From Mycobacterium sp. MYCO198283 (lineage in GTDB: Bacteria; Actinomycetota; Actinomycetes; Mycobacteriales; Mycobacteriaceae), in assembly GCF_021213805.1 (NCBI RefSeq), contig NZ_JAJQJI010000004.1:186001-250000 (forward strand): 64,000 bases of DNA, read 5' to 3'. The notes under the pieces are model-generated. The model was not told the origin of the DNA, did not search any database, and saw nothing but the letters and a program-made list of their open reading frames with translations. Positions 9,256-21,649 of this stretch are shown here, one piece after another (positions within the stretch are counted from its first letter, which is position 1; every line of letters starts with the position of its first letter). Position numbers and translations under genes: made by a program.

Positions 9256-10089
9256 GTGTCCGCCCCCTCCGCCCTCCAGGCCGTCGCCGACTGGCCCGTC
9301 GACACCGCGGCGGCCGTCGTCGTCGGACCCGACGGGGTGCTCGCGTGGCTCGGCGACCAGGGCCACCGCTTCGCGCTGGCGTCGGTGACCAAGGTGCTGG
9401 TGGCGCGGGCGGTGCACGTCGCGATCGAAGAGGGCGCCGTCGACCTCGACACCCCCGCCGGTCCGCCGGGCGCCACGGTGCGGCACCTGCTGGCGCACAC
9501 CTCCGGGCTCGCGATGCGGTCGACGGAGATCATGGCGGCGCCCGGCACCCGACGGATCTACTCCAACACCGGTTTCGCGGTGCTGGCCGAGGCGCTCGAG
9601 CGCGCAACCGAGATCCCGTTCGGCGACTACCTCCACGACGCGGTGTTCGCGCCGGTGGACATGGCGTCGTCGCAGCTCGACGGCGGCGCCGCCGCGGCGG
9701 GATACGGGGTGACGGCGACGGCCGGCGACCTGGCGTCGTTCGCCGGCGAGCTGCTGCGGCCCGCGCTGGTGTCACCGCAGCTGCACGACGCCGCGACGCA
9801 GGTCCAGTTCCCGGGCGTCGACGGCGTGCTGCCCGGTTTCGGTGTGCAGCGACCCAACGACTGGGGGCTCGGTTTCGAGCTGCGCGACGGCAAGACGCCG
9901 CATTGGACGGGGTCGGCGAACTCGCCGCGAACCTACGGCCACTTCGGCCAGCGCGGCACGTTCCTGTGGGTGGATCCGGCCGCCGACCTGGCGTTGGTGG
10001 TGCTCACCGACCGCGACTTCGGCGACTGGACGCACGAGCGGTGGCCGGCGCTGTCGGACGCCGTGGTGCGGGATTTCGGCGCACACTAG
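9256..10089 (+). CDS. Serine hydrolase of the beta-lactamase / penicillin-binding-protein fold
   Basis: 277 residues. The active-site SxxK motif is SVTK near residues 43-46, in the usual place after FALASVTKVLVAR. A Tyr-x-Asn-like YSNTGFAV lies near 98-105 and TYGHFGQRG near the C-terminus takes the place of the K-T-G-like strand. There is no signal peptide, so it is probably cytoplasmic; members include esterases and D-aminopeptidases and the substrate cannot be read. It starts at GTG 9256, ten bases after the membrane protein gene, so it is likely in the same transcript. Confidence 0.78.
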   Translation: MSAPSALQAVADWPVDTAAAVVVGPDGVLAWLGDQGHRFALASVTKVLVARAVHVAIEEGAVDLDTPAGPPGATVRHLLAHTSGLAMRSTEIMAAPGTRRIYSNTGFAVLAEALERATEIPFGDYLHDAVFAPVDMASSQLDGGAAAAGYGVTATAGDLASFAGELLRPALVSPQLHDAATQVQFPGVDGVLPGFGVQRPNDWGLGFELRDGKTPHWTGSANSPRTYGHFGQRGTFLWVDPAADLALVVLTDRDFGDWTHERWPALSDAVVRDFGAH

Positions 10090-10200
10090 CGCAACAGGCG
10101 TCCCACAGGGCACAATAGGCACGCACTACACGGATGCAATTCAGTCGGCGCCGCCGGGTCGTTGGGGAAGACGTCCCACCAGGAGCCGAAGGAGCAGCCG

Positions 10201-10713
10201 ATGCGTGCGTCGAACCAGTTCGCCGACGTGACGACGGGCGTGGTGTTCATCCACGCCTCGCCAGCGGCGGTGTGCCCGCATGTCGAGTGGGCGCTGTCGT
10301 CGACCCTGGAAGCCAGGGCGAATCTGAAGTGGACGGCGCAGCCCGCCATGCCCGGGCAGCTGCGGGCGGTGACGAACTGGGTGGGGCCGGTGGGCACCGG
10401 CGCCCGGCTGGCCAACGCGCTGCGGTCGTGGCCGGTGCTGCGGTTCGAGGTCACCGAGGACCCGAGCCACGGCGTCGACGGTCAGCGGTTCTGCCACACG
10501 CCACAGCTCGGGTTGTGGAGCGGCGCGATGAGCGCCAACGGCGACGTGATGGTCGGCGAGATGCGGCTGCGCGCCATGATGTCCGCCGGCGCCGACACCC
10601 TGCTGAGCGAGCTGGACTCCGTGCTCGGCACCGCGTGGGACGACGCGCTGGAGGCGTTCCGCGCGGGCGGCGAGGGCGCGGAGGTCACCTGGCTCAGCAG
10701 GGGCGTGGGGTAG
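10201..10713 (+). CDS. DUF3145 family protein
   Basis: 170 residues beginning MRASNQFADVTTGVVFIHAS, the hallmark N-terminus of the DUF3145 family, which is conserved in mycobacteria beside the FAS-II operon. It starts at ATG 10201 with AAGGAG seven bases upstream. The fold is predicted as mixed alpha/beta with no catalytic motif I can point to, and its function is unknown. It converges on accD6, with a hairpin between them. Confidence 0.82.
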   Translation: MRASNQFADVTTGVVFIHASPAAVCPHVEWALSSTLEARANLKWTAQPAMPGQLRAVTNWVGPVGTGARLANALRSWPVLRFEVTEDPSHGVDGQRFCHTPQLGLWSGAMSANGDVMVGEMRLRAMMSAGADTLLSELDSVLGTAWDDALEAFRAGGEGAEVTWLSRGVG

Positions 10714-10735
10714 CCGACGACATCAGACCGGGGCC

Positions 10736-10761
10736 AGTTCGCCGATCGACGAACTGGCGGC
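10736..10761. terminator. Hairpin between the convergent DUF3145 gene and accD6
   Basis: A perfect 9-bp stem, GCCAGTTCG with CGAACTGGC, encloses an 8-base loop in the ~100-bp gap between two converging genes. There is no U-run, which is common in mycobacterial terminators. It can serve both strands. Confidence 0.55.
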
Positions 10762-10815
10762 GACTACTCGTACTTTCGCGCCCGTTCGTTGGTTTGGGCG
10801 CGGTGAGGCGAGCGG

Positions 10816-12237
10816 CTACAGCGGGATGTTCTTGTGCCGGCCGCGGCGCGGAGCCGCCTCGGCGAGCGCCTGGGTCAGCACGCTGCGGGTGTGGCTCGGG
10901 TCGATCTTCGCGTCGACCACACCGATCTCGATGGCCGAGTCGACGCCGCCGGCGATCCGCTCGTGCTCGGCGGCCAGCTCCTCGTGCAGCGCCTCGCGCT
11001 CCTCGGGCGCCGCAGCGGCAAGCTTCTTCTTGTGCAGGATGCCGACGGCGGCCTTGGCGCCCATGACGGCGACCTCGGCGTCGGGCCACGCGAACACCTT
11101 GGTGGCGCCCAGCGAACGGGAGTTCATCGCGATGTAGGCGCCGCCGTAGATCTTGCGGGTGACCAGCGTGACCCGCGGGACCGTGGCCTCACCGAACGCG
11201 TGCAGCAGCTTGGCGCCGCGGCGCACCACACCGCCCCACTCCTGGTCGACGCCGGGCAGGTAGCCGGGCACGTCGACGACGACGACCAGCGGAATGCCGA
11301 ACGCGTCGCACAGCCGCACGAACCGCGCGGCCTTCTCGGCGGACTCGGAGTTCAGGCAGCCGCCCAGGCGCAGCGGGTTGTTGGCCAGCACGCCGACCGT
11401 GCGACCGGCCAGCCGTCCCAGCCCGACGACCATCGACGGGGCCCACTTCGCCTGGAACTCCTCGAAGGGCGTGCCCTCATCGAGCAGCGCGGTGACCAGC
11501 GGGTGCACGTCGTACGCGCGACGGGCGGAGTCGGGCAGCAGCGCCTTGAGATCGGAGTCGCCGGCCTCGGCCTTGCTGCGGTCGAAATGGCCCTGCTGGC
11601 AGAACAGCCCGACGAGCCGGCGACCGCGGGCGTAGGCGTCGAGCTCGTCGCCGGCGACGATGTGGCAGACGCCGGACTTCTTGTGGTGCGCCTCGGGCCC
11701 GCCGAGCGACACCATGTCGACGTCCTCGCCGGTGACGCTGCGGACGACGTCGGGTCCGGTGACGAACACCTTGCTGTCGGGCGCCATGATGATGACGTCG
11801 GTGAGGGCCGGGCCGTAGGCGGCGCCGCCCGCCGCGAACCCGACGACGACGGAGATCTGTGGGATGTAGCCCGACGCCCGGATCATCGCCTCGAATACCA
11901 GCCCGACGGCGTGCAGGGCGCGCACGCCCTCGGCGAGCCGGGCGCCGCCGGAGTGCCAGATGCCGACGATCGGGCTCTGCTCCTCGATCGCGGTGTCGTA
12001 GGCGTCGACGATGTGCTTGCAGCCGTCGACGCCCATCGCGCCGCCCATCACGGTGCCGTCGGTGCAGAACGCGATGGTCCGCACGCCGTTGACGGTGCCG
12101 GCCGCGGCCAGCACACCCGATCGGTCACGCTCGTGGAGCAGCTCGACCGAATCGTCGTCGAAGAACGTCGCCAGCCGCAGCAGCGGATCGCGGGGATCGA
12201 GCGACTCGTTGACGGCCTCGGGCACCGTGATGGTCAT
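10816..12237 (-). CDS. accD6: Acyl-CoA (acetyl/propionyl-CoA) carboxylase carboxyltransferase beta subunit
   Basis: 473 residues with the crotonase-like carboxyltransferase fold. Oxyanion-type glycine motifs are visible as WHSGGARLAEGV and GFAAGGAAYGPALTD in the N-terminal half, and VDVPGYLPGV and KIYGGAYIAM in the C-terminal half. AccD6 joins AccA3 to make malonyl-CoA for FAS-I and FAS-II. Start ATG 12237 has GGAG upstream; the longer ORF start at 12258 is not needed. It closes the fabD-acpM-kasA-kasB-accD6 operon, 27 bp after kasB, as in M. tuberculosis Rv2247. Confidence 0.92.
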   Translation of the reverse strand: MTITVPEAVNESLDPRDPLLRLATFFDDDSVELLHERDRSGVLAAAGTVNGVRTIAFCTDGTVMGGAMGVDGCKHIVDAYDTAIEEQSPIVGIWHSGGARLAEGVRALHAVGLVFEAMIRASGYIPQISVVVGFAAGGAAYGPALTDVIIMAPDSKVFVTGPDVVRSVTGEDVDMVSLGGPEAHHKKSGVCHIVAGDELDAYARGRRLVGLFCQQGHFDRSKAEAGDSDLKALLPDSARRAYDVHPLVTALLDEGTPFEEFQAKWAPSMVVGLGRLAGRTVGVLANNPLRLGGCLNSESAEKAARFVRLCDAFGIPLVVVVDVPGYLPGVDQEWGGVVRRGAKLLHAFGEATVPRVTLVTRKIYGGAYIAMNSRSLGATKVFAWPDAEVAVMGAKAAVGILHKKKLAAAAPEEREALHEELAAEHERIAGGVDSAIEIGVVDAKIDPSHTRSVLTQALAEAAPRRGRHKNIPL

Positions 12238-12264
12238 CTGGTGATCTCCTGTTCCCACTGCGGC

Positions 12265-13524
12265 TCAGTAACGGCCCAGTACGACGGCCACATTGTGACC
12301 ACCGAAGCCGAAAGAATTGTTGATCGCGTACTCGTATGTGCCGTGTCGTGGCTCACCCGCAACCACGTCGAGATCCACGTCGGGATCGAGGTTGCGCAGG
12401 TTGAGCGTCGGCGGCACCACCTGCTCGCGCAGGGCCAGCAGCGTCAGCACCGTCTCGACCGCGCCGACCGCCCCGACGGAGTGGCCGAGCGCCGACTTCG
12501 GGGCGTAGACGACGGCGTTGTTGCCGCCCTTGCCGAGGGCCCGGTTGATGGCGGCCGCCTCGGCGACGTCACCGACGTTGGTGCCGGTGGCGTGCGCGTT
12601 GACGTGGTGGATGTCGTCGGGCGTCAGGCCGGCCAGCTCGATGGCCCGCGTCATCGCGTAGCCGGCGCGCTCGCCGTTGGGGTCGGGCGCCACCATGTGA
12701 TAGCCGTCGGAGGTGATGCTCGCACCCATGAGCCGGCCGAGGATCGTGGCGCCGCGGGCCTTGGCGTGCTCCTCGGTCTCCAATACCAGCAGTGCACCGC
12801 CCTCGCCGAACACGAACCCGTCGCGGTCGCGGTCGAAGGGCCGGCACGCCCCGGCGGGATCGTCGTTGTTGGTGCTCATGACGATCCGCATCTGGGCGAA
12901 CGCCGCGATCGGCACCGCCTCGATCCGGCTCTCGATGCCGCCGCAGATCGCCACGTCGGCGTCGCCGAGCACGATCTGCCGCCAGGCATGCGCCACACCC
13001 TCCGAACCGGAGGCGCACGCCGAGACCGGCGTGGTGACGCCGGCCTTGGCGTTGCGCTCGCGCGCGACGGTGGCCGCCGCGGCGTTGGGCATGTAGGTCG
13101 GCACCGCCATCGGCGAGACCGCGCTGACGCCCTCGGTGCGCAGGGCGTCGAAGTTCGTCCACAGCGTCTCGGTGGCGCCGATGCCGGTGCCGATCGACAC
13201 CGTCAGCCGGCGGGGGTCCACCTCCGGTGAACCGGCGTGCTCCCAGGCCCGCCGGCTGAGCACCAGCGCCATCTTCTGCACGTAGGACAGTTCGTCGGCC
13301 TCCTCGGGAGTCAACTGGCTGTCGAACTCCTCGACGAGGTGGCCGCCGATGCGGACGGGCAGGTCGAACTCCTCGACGAACGGGTCGTCGAGGCGGCGGA
13401 TACCGCTCTGCCCGGCCAACAGTGCCTTCCACGTGGTGTCCGCGTCCGACGCCACCGACGTGGTCAGTGCATAGCCGGTGATCACCACATTGGGGAATCC
13501 GTTCCCCGTCGTCAGGCCTGCCAT
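12265..13524 (-). CDS. kasB: 3-oxoacyl-ACP synthase KasB (FAS-II condensing enzyme)
   Basis: 419 residues, a KAS II-type condensing enzyme. The nucleophile cysteine lies in [10 protein letters not shown] near residue 170, the two active-site histidines in [12 protein letters not shown] near 312 and [11 protein letters not shown] near 347, and a glycine-rich [11 protein letters not shown] loop near the C-terminus. KasB extends mycolate precursors to full length. It is the second of two tandem paralogues and sits where Rv2246 does; identity as kasB rather than kasA rests on that order and on the [14 protein letters not shown] start. Confidence 0.92.
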   Translation of the reverse strand: MAGLTTGNGFPNVVITGYALTTSVASDADTTWKALLAGQSGIRRLDDPFVEEFDLPVRIGGHLVEEFDSQLTPEEADELSYVQKMALVLSRRAWEHAGSPEVDPRRLTVSIGTGIGATETLWTNFDALRTEGVSAVSPMAVPTYMPNAAAATVARERNAKAGVTTPVSACASGSEGVAHAWRQIVLGDADVAICGGIESRIEAVPIAAFAQMRIVMSTNNDDPAGACRPFDRDRDGFVFGEGGALLVLETEEHAKARGATILGRLMGASITSDGYHMVAPDPNGERAGYAMTRAIELAGLTPDDIHHVNAHATGTNVGDVAEAAAINRALGKGGNNAVVYAPKSALGHSVGAVGAVETVLTLLALREQVVPPTLNLRNLDPDVDLDVVAGEPRHGTYEYAINNSFGFGGHNVAVVLGRY

Positions 13525-13553
13525 TGCTGCGCTGTCCTTCTTGCTAAACCGAC

Positions 13554-14804
13554 TCAGTATCGGCCGAAAGCGAGCGCGACGTTGTGCCCGCCGAAGCCGA
13601 AAGAGTTGTTGATCGCGTACTGGTAGTCGCCGTAGCGCGGTTCGCCTGCGACGACGTCCAGGTCGATCTCCGGATCGGGTGTCTCGTAGTTCAGGGTGGG
13701 CGGGATGACGCCGTCGCGCAGCGACAGCACCGTCAGCACCGACTCGAGCGCACCGACCGCGCCGATGGAGTGGCCGAGCGCCGACTTGGGTGCATACACC
13801 GCGGCGTGCTGGACCCCCGCGACGCGGATGGCGTTGGCCTCGGCCACGTCACCGATCGAGGTGGCGGTGGCGTGGGCGTTCACGTGGTCGATGTCCTTGG
13901 GCTCCAGACCGGCGGTCTCGAGCGCCCGCTTCATCGCCTGCCCGGCGCGCGCACCGTCGGCGGCCGGGGCCACCATGTGGAACGCGTCGGACGTGATGCC
14001 CGCGCCCATGAGACGGGCCAGCGGCTTGGCGCCGCGGGCCTTGGCGTGCTCCTCGGTCTCGATGACCATGAGCGCGCCGGCCTCACCGAACACGAACCCG
14101 TCGCGGTCCTTGTCGAACGGCCGCGACGCGCCTTCCGGATCGTCGTTGCGGGTGCTCATCGCGCGCATCATCGAGAACGCCGCGATCGGCAGCGCCTCGA
14201 TGCCGCCCTCGACGCCGCCGCACACGGCGATGTCGGCGTCACCCATGACGATCTGCCGCCACGCGTGAGCGATGCCCTCCGAACCCGACGAGCAAGCCGA
14301 CACCGGGGTGATGACCCCGGCGCGGGCGCCCAGCTCGAGCCCGACGACGGCGGCGGCGCCGTTCGGCATGATCATCTGCACGGCGAGCGGCGACACCTTG
14401 CGCGGGCCGCCCTCGTTCATCGCGTCGTAGGTCTCGACGATCTTCTCGCCGCCGCCCAGACCGGTGCCGATCACGACCGCGAAGCGGTCCGGATCGACCT
14501 CCGGCCGCCCGGCGGTGTCCCACAGCTGGTTGCCGAGGTACTTGGCCATGCGCTGCACATAGGACATCCGGCGCATCTCGAGCCGCGTCATCAGCGGGTC
14601 GAGCGGCTCCTTGAGATGCCCACCGATGCGCACCGGCAGGTCCCACTTGTCGACGAACTCGTCGGTGAGGACGCGGATCCCGCTCTCGCCGGCCAGCAGG
14701 CCCTTCCACGTGCTCTCGATGTCCGCCGCGATGGACGTGGTCGCCGTAACGGCGGTTACCACGACACTGGGGTAACCGCCGTTAGCAGTGGAAGGACGCG
14801 TCAC
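13554..14804 (-). CDS. kasA: 3-oxoacyl-ACP synthase KasA (FAS-II condensing enzyme)
   Basis: 416 residues, close paralogue of KasB. The catalytic triad is Cys in [10 protein letters not shown] (about residue 171), His in [12 protein letters not shown] (about 311) and His in [11 protein letters not shown] (about 345). KasA is the essential condensing enzyme that starts mycolate elongation with malonyl-AcpM. The GTG start at 14804 overlaps the acpM stop by four bases, so synthesis of carrier protein and condensing enzyme is coupled. Confidence 0.95.
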   Translation of the reverse strand: MTRPSTANGGYPSVVVTAVTATTSIAADIESTWKGLLAGESGIRVLTDEFVDKWDLPVRIGGHLKEPLDPLMTRLEMRRMSYVQRMAKYLGNQLWDTAGRPEVDPDRFAVVIGTGLGGGEKIVETYDAMNEGGPRKVSPLAVQMIMPNGAAAVVGLELGARAGVITPVSACSSGSEGIAHAWRQIVMGDADIAVCGGVEGGIEALPIAAFSMMRAMSTRNDDPEGASRPFDKDRDGFVFGEAGALMVIETEEHAKARGAKPLARLMGAGITSDAFHMVAPAADGARAGQAMKRALETAGLEPKDIDHVNAHATATSIGDVAEANAIRVAGVQHAAVYAPKSALGHSIGAVGALESVLTVLSLRDGVIPPTLNYETPDPEIDLDVVAGEPRYGDYQYAINNSFGFGGHNVALAFGRY

Positions 14805-15103
14805 GCGCGGTCAGCTTCGATCTGCGCGCGGATGGCCTCGGCGGCCTCGGGGTTCTCTTCCTCGAGCTTCTGGATGTAGCCCACGACGTCACCGACGGTG
14901 CGCAGCCCGGCGAGGTCCTCGTCGGGGATCTTCACGCCGTACTTGTCCTCGGTCTGCACCGCGATCTCCACCATCGACAGCGAGTCGATGTCGAGGTCGT
15001 CGACGAACGACTTCTCGGGGGTGACCTCCGACGGCTCGATACCGGTCACCTCTTCGATGATCTCGGCGAGTCCGGCGATGATTTCATCCTGGCTGACGGC
15101 CAC
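14801..15103 (-). CDS. acpM: Meromycolate-extension acyl carrier protein AcpM
   Basis: 100 residues, highly acidic, with the phosphopantetheine site [10 protein letters not shown]; the modified serine is near position 41. The C-terminal tail after the ACP fold ([20 protein letters not shown] region) is the extension typical of mycobacterial AcpM, though shorter than the 115-residue M. tuberculosis protein. It starts at GTG 15103 with GGGAG eight bases upstream and carries growing acyl chains between FabD, KasA/B and the reductases. Confidence 0.95.
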   Translation of the reverse strand: MAVSQDEIIAGLAEIIEEVTGIEPSEVTPEKSFVDDLDIDSLSMVEIAVQTEDKYGVKIPDEDLAGLRTVGDVVGYIQKLEEENPEAAEAIRAQIEADRA

Positions 15104-15181
15104 TGTGTGGCTCCCTTCATCTCTTTTCCGGGGTTCTTCCCGGGTTTACTGCGGTGGTCTTGGTCGGTATGCAGTTGTGGG

Positions 15182-16102
15182 CTACAGGTCGGCCAGTGCG
15201 GCCAGGTCGTCGGGCGTCTTCACCGCGTGGTTGGGTGTGCCCTTCAATTCGCGCTTGGCGATCCCGGCCAACGTACCGGCCGGCGGCAGCTCGACGACGG
15301 CGGCAACGGCCGCGTCGCGCATGGTCTGGGTGCAGAGGTCCCAGCGCACCGGCCGGGTGAGCTGGGCGACGAGCTTCGCCATCGCGTCAGCCGCCGAGGT
15401 GACGGGCTTGCCGTCGGCGTTCGACAGCAGCGTGGCGGTGGGCTCGTTGGTGGCCACGGTGTCGGCGGCGGCGGAGTAGCCCGCCAGCGCCGAGGACATG
15501 TAGTGGGTGTGGAAGGCGCCGGCGGTGGCCAGCGGCCGGATACGCGCCTTTGCGGGCGGATCCTCGGCGAGCTTCTCCAGCGCCGACAGCGCGCCGGCGG
15601 CGACGATCTGACCCGCGGCGTTGCGATTGGCGGGCACCAGGTCCAGGCTCTCGAGCCGGGCGAGCACCTCGGCCTCGTCGCCACCCAGGACGGCCGACAT
15701 GCCGGTGGGCTCGACGGCGCAGGCCCTGGCCATCTCGGCACCGCGGGTGGCGGCCAGCTTCACCGCATCGTCGGCGGAAATGATGCCGGCGATAGCGTAC
15801 GCGGCGATCTCGCCGACGGAGTGGCCCGCCACGACAAGGTCACGGCCGGCGAAGATGCCGCGGCCGGTGAGCTCGGCGTGGGCCAGCAGGGTCGCCGCGA
15901 CGACGAGGGGCTGCGTGACGGCGGTGTCGGTGATCTCCTCGGCGCTCGCCGTGGTCCCCAGCTGCGCGAGGTCCAGCCCGCTGATCTCCGACCAGGTCGC
16001 GATGCGGTCCGCGGCGCCGGGCAGCTCGAGCCACGGCGTGAGCATTCCAGGCGTCTGCGATCCCTGCCCGGGAGCGAGCACTGCTACGGGTCCAAGTGGC
16101 AC
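15182..16102 (-). CDS. fabD: Malonyl-CoA:ACP transacylase FabD
   Basis: 306 residues. The start APGQGSQTPGM and the nucleophile elbow AGHSVGEIAA (serine near residue 94) are diagnostic, and the catalytic histidine is in GAFHTHYM near 197. FabD loads malonate onto AcpM for FAS-II. It is the first gene of the FAS-II operon; GTG 16102 is the only start that keeps the conserved N-terminal strand. The 65-125 bp upstream hold a promoter and a MabR-type operator. Confidence 0.93.
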   Translation of the reverse strand: MPLGPVAVLAPGQGSQTPGMLTPWLELPGAADRIATWSEISGLDLAQLGTTASAEEITDTAVTQPLVVAATLLAHAELTGRGIFAGRDLVVAGHSVGEIAAYAIAGIISADDAVKLAATRGAEMARACAVEPTGMSAVLGGDEAEVLARLESLDLVPANRNAAGQIVAAGALSALEKLAEDPPAKARIRPLATAGAFHTHYMSSALAGYSAAADTVATNEPTATLLSNADGKPVTSAADAMAKLVAQLTRPVRWDLCTQTMRDAAVAAVVELPPAGTLAGIAKRELKGTPNHAVKTPDDLAALADL

Positions 16103-16146
16103 GAATTAAGAAAACACTGTGGAAACGGTTTCGCACGGTGTTAAAG

Positions 16147-16152
16147 ATTATG
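16147..16152 (-). promoter_or_regulatory. -10-like element of the FAS-II operon
   Basis: On the minus strand CATAAT lies about 45 bp before the fabD start, in an unusually A+T-rich stretch for this genome. The MabR dyad sits roughly 20-40 bp farther upstream, the place where an activator would meet RNA polymerase. Confidence 0.4.
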
Positions 16153-16167
16153 AACCTTGTCTTAGGT

Positions 16168-16188
16168 TTTTGTGCAGTCCTCACAAAA
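16168..16188. promoter_or_regulatory. MabR operator in the fasII promoter region
   Basis: A perfect inverted repeat TTTTGTG-N7-CACAAAA lies between mabR and fabD. MabR of M. tuberculosis is known to bind TTTTGT/ACAAAA-type repeats upstream of fabD. The site is about 65 bp before the fabD start codon and about 40 bp past the mabR stop. Confidence 0.7.
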
Positions 16189-16228
16189 GGGCCTCCGATG
16201 CAACACGGCCGAGACCGTGCCGCGACTC

Positions 16229-17503
16229 TCAGCCCACCCGGGGTATCCCGGTTCGACCCGTCACGCGGGTGACCGGCACATTCCCCATGGTCGAGCGCTG
16301 TGCCTGATAGGAGAGCCGGCCGACGGTCGTCGCCACCCGCAGCACGTAGGCGTCACGCGGCGCCGTCGGATCGCGCCCCGTGAAGTCGGCGATGCGCTTG
16401 AGCCGGTAGCGGACGGTATTTGGATGAACGAACAACTTGCGGGCGCACGCTTCGATGGCGCCGCCGCTGTCGAGGTAGGCGTCGAGGGTCTCGGTCAGGG
16501 CCGGGCCCGCGTCGGCAAGCGGCCGCATCACCTCCGACTCCAGCGCGGCGATCGCGGACGCGTCGCCCAGCAACGCCCGCTCCGGCAACAGTTCGCGCGC
16601 CGACACCGGCCGCGGCGCACCACTCCACCCCGCGACGGCGTTCATGCCCGAGATGGCCTCGATCGCGCTGCGGTGCGCCGCCGACAGCATGGGCGCCGTC
16701 GGCCCGATCACCACCGGGCCGTCCGAGAAGGCGCCCATGAGCTCACCGACGAAGCGCTCGGTGGGTGACAAGGCGCCCGAGACGATCGCCACCAGCCAGG
16801 TGCCGTGCACGTCCGACAGCGCCGCCCGGCCGTGCCGCTTGGCGGCGTCGCGGACATCCTGGCTCGCGAAGTCGATCCGGTCGGGATGCGGCATGCCGAC
16901 GACGACCGTCGCCGGGGCCGTGGGATCCCAGTTCAGCGCCGCCGCCTGCGATTGCAGTTCGGGGCCGGTGTCGCCGCGCACCACCGCGTCGACGATGTTG
17001 GCCTCCATGCGGCTGTCCCACGATCCGCGGGCCTCCGCGGCGTCGGCGTAGGCGGAGGCCGCCGCGAACGCCAGGTCGCGGCTGTACCGCAGCAACCCCG
17101 CCGTCAGCGCCGACACCTGCTCGTCGGAACGCGCCAGCAGCGGCACGACCTCCTCGAAGTACTCCATCGTGACCCGGACCATGTCCACCGTGTGGCGCAG
17201 CGCGATCCGACGGGTCAGATCCTGCGGCACCATCTCGAAGGCCTGCACGGTGTAGCTGACCTCGCTCTGCGGGTTGCGCATCCACTCGACGAAGTTGATC
17301 ACCGCCGCCTGCACCACCAGCTGGACGCTGGCCTTCTGCGACGCCTCCAGGTCACCGAAGAACGGCAGCCGCTCCTGCAGGATCTGCACGGCCTGCGTCG
17401 CCAACCGGCCCGAGTACTGCTTGACCCGCCGAAGCAGCGAATCCGGCACGGTCGCCACGAGGTCCAGCGTCGACTGCGGGACCACGAATCGGTTGTCGGC
17501 CAT
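16229..17503 (-). CDS. mabR: MabR, transcriptional activator of the FAS-II operon (PucR/CdaR-type)
   Basis: 424 residues from ATG 17503 (TTG 17509 adds two). The C-terminal region has the PucR-family helix-turn-helix, seen as ACARKLFVHPNTVRYRLKRI near residues 360-380, following a central GGDEF-like regulatory region. In M. tuberculosis (Rv2242) MabR activates fabD-acpM-kasA-kasB-accD6 and senses acyl-CoA. Here it lies directly upstream of that operon in the same orientation. Confidence 0.9.
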   Translation of the reverse strand: MADNRFVVPQSTLDLVATVPDSLLRRVKQYSGRLATQAVQILQERLPFFGDLEASQKASVQLVVQAAVINFVEWMRNPQSEVSYTVQAFEMVPQDLTRRIALRHTVDMVRVTMEYFEEVVPLLARSDEQVSALTAGLLRYSRDLAFAAASAYADAAEARGSWDSRMEANIVDAVVRGDTGPELQSQAAALNWDPTAPATVVVGMPHPDRIDFASQDVRDAAKRHGRAALSDVHGTWLVAIVSGALSPTERFVGELMGAFSDGPVVIGPTAPMLSAAHRSAIEAISGMNAVAGWSGAPRPVSARELLPERALLGDASAIAALESEVMRPLADAGPALTETLDAYLDSGGAIEACARKLFVHPNTVRYRLKRIADFTGRDPTAPRDAYVLRVATTVGRLSYQAQRSTMGNVPVTRVTGRTGIPRVG

Positions 17504-17578
17504 CCCCAAAAGGTACGCCCGCTGTTAGAGGTTCCTCCAAGGTCGCGTCGCCTACGCGACTCCGGCCAATGTCGTCGC

Positions 17579-20368
<2,790 letters not shown>

Positions 20369-20549
20369 CCCACTACTCCTTATCCGGCGGTGCGACGCGA
20401 GGTCGGCACGTCGGCCGACGAGGTGTCTGTCACCGCCCATCGTCCTCTCATCGTGCCGCAGATGCAGCGCCGGTGTGCCCAGGTGCGAAACGTCGCAGCG
20501 GCGGGAGAAGCGGATGCCGCGCGGGCCCGAGCCGGTAACGTCTGACCCC

Positions 20550-21119
20550 GTGGTGGGCAGACCGACCGGGCACTGCAGGGCCGGCTCACGGCGGTGGCGG
20601 ATCGGCGGGAGCGTGGCCGGCGGCGCGGCGGTGGTCGCCATGGTGGTGGTGGGCTGCACGCGCATCGCCGACGGCACCCCGGTGGCCGACTCCAGCGATG
20701 TGCCGATCTACAAGGCGTCGGTCGCGCGCTCGGAGTCCATCGCGAGCTCCGTCGAATCGTCGCGGCAGGCGGCGTCGACCACCGCGGCCGTCCGGTCGGC
20801 CTGCAACGAGCTGCTGAGCAGCAGCGCCACCATCGACGCGGTCAACGCCTACGTCGACGCCATCGAACACGGCGGCGACGTCGACGGCGCCGCGCGGGGC
20901 GCCGTCACCTCGCTCACCAACGTCTCCGACGCCGTCGAGGACAGCATCACCGATGCGCTCGGCAGCGATCTGCGCGCACGGTTGCATAACTGGGTGGACG
21001 CGGCGCGCGCGCTGCGGGCGGTCATCGAACGCCACGGCGTCGGCGACGATTACAACAACGCGGTGGACCGCTTCAACGCCACGCGGCGCGCCGCAGCGGA
21101 GGGCTGCCGGCTGCGGTGA
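20550..21119 (+). CDS. Lipoprotein (Rv2240c-like)
   Basis: 189 residues from GTG 20550; GTG 20553 is equally possible. After an arginine-rich start, a hydrophobic core ends in the lipobox [11 protein letters not shown] near residue 35, so it is probably lipid-anchored. The mature part is mostly helical, rich in Ala, Asp and Ser, with a pair of cysteines (SACNEL and a C-terminal EGCRLR). No enzymatic motif is visible. It is divergent from aceE, with starts about 180 bp apart, as Rv2240c is from Rv2241. Confidence 0.72.
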   Translation: MVGRPTGHCRAGSRRWRIGGSVAGGAAVVAMVVVGCTRIADGTPVADSSDVPIYKASVARSESIASSVESSRQAASTTAAVRSACNELLSSSATIDAVNAYVDAIEHGGDVDGAARGAVTSLTNVSDAVEDSITDALGSDLRARLHNWVDAARALRAVIERHGVGDDYNNAVDRFNATRRAAAEGCRLR

Positions 21120-21226
21120 GGTGCGCCATGACATGCCGATGACTACCTGCCGTTTCGCGACATGCGACGATAGGGCAGCAGTTACGTTGACAGCATCGAC
21201 GAGATCGAGTCAGGAGGTGTCCGACG

Positions 21227-21649
21227 GTGGTCGCGGCGGCAGGCGCCCCGAACTACGCCCGAAAGCTGGGCATCCAACCGGACCAGGTCGTCCAGGAACT
21301 CGGCTGGGACGAGGACACCGACGACGACATCCGGGCTGACGTCGAAGAGGCATGCGGCAGTGAGCTGCTCGACGAGGACGCCGACGAGGTCGTCGACGTC
21401 GTGCTGCTGTGGTGGCGTGACGGGGACGGTGACCTGGTCGACGCCCTCGTCGACGCCATCACCCCGCTCGCCGATGACGGCGTGATCTGGGTGCTCACGC
21501 CGAAGACGGGCAAAGCCGGGCACGTCCAGCCCGCCGAGATCGCCGAGTCGGCGCCGACGGCCGGGCTGATGCAGACGTCGTCGGCCACGCTGGGCGACTG
21601 GAGCGCCAGCCGGCTGGTGCAGCCGAAGTCCCGTGCCAGGCGGACCTGA
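21227..21649 (+). CDS. DUF3052 family protein (Rv2239c-like)
   Basis: 140 residues starting at GTG 21227 (VVAAAGAPNYARKLGI). The central part is strongly acidic (DEDTDDDIRADVEE, LLDEDADEVVD) and is followed by WVLTPKTGKAGHVQPAEI, which is typical of DUF3052, a conserved actinobacterial family of unknown function. Its 3' end overlaps the ahpE start by 17 bases. Confidence 0.85.
   Translation: MVAAAGAPNYARKLGIQPDQVVQELGWDEDTDDDIRADVEEACGSELLDEDADEVVDVVLLWWRDGDGDLVDALVDAITPLADDGVIWVLTPKTGKAGHVQPAEIAESAPTAGLMQTSSATLGDWSASRLVQPKSRARRT

Noticed and set aside
10834..13230. 798-codon plus-strand open frame
   Set aside because: Antisense of accD6 and kasB; no ribosome site and no protein-like motifs.
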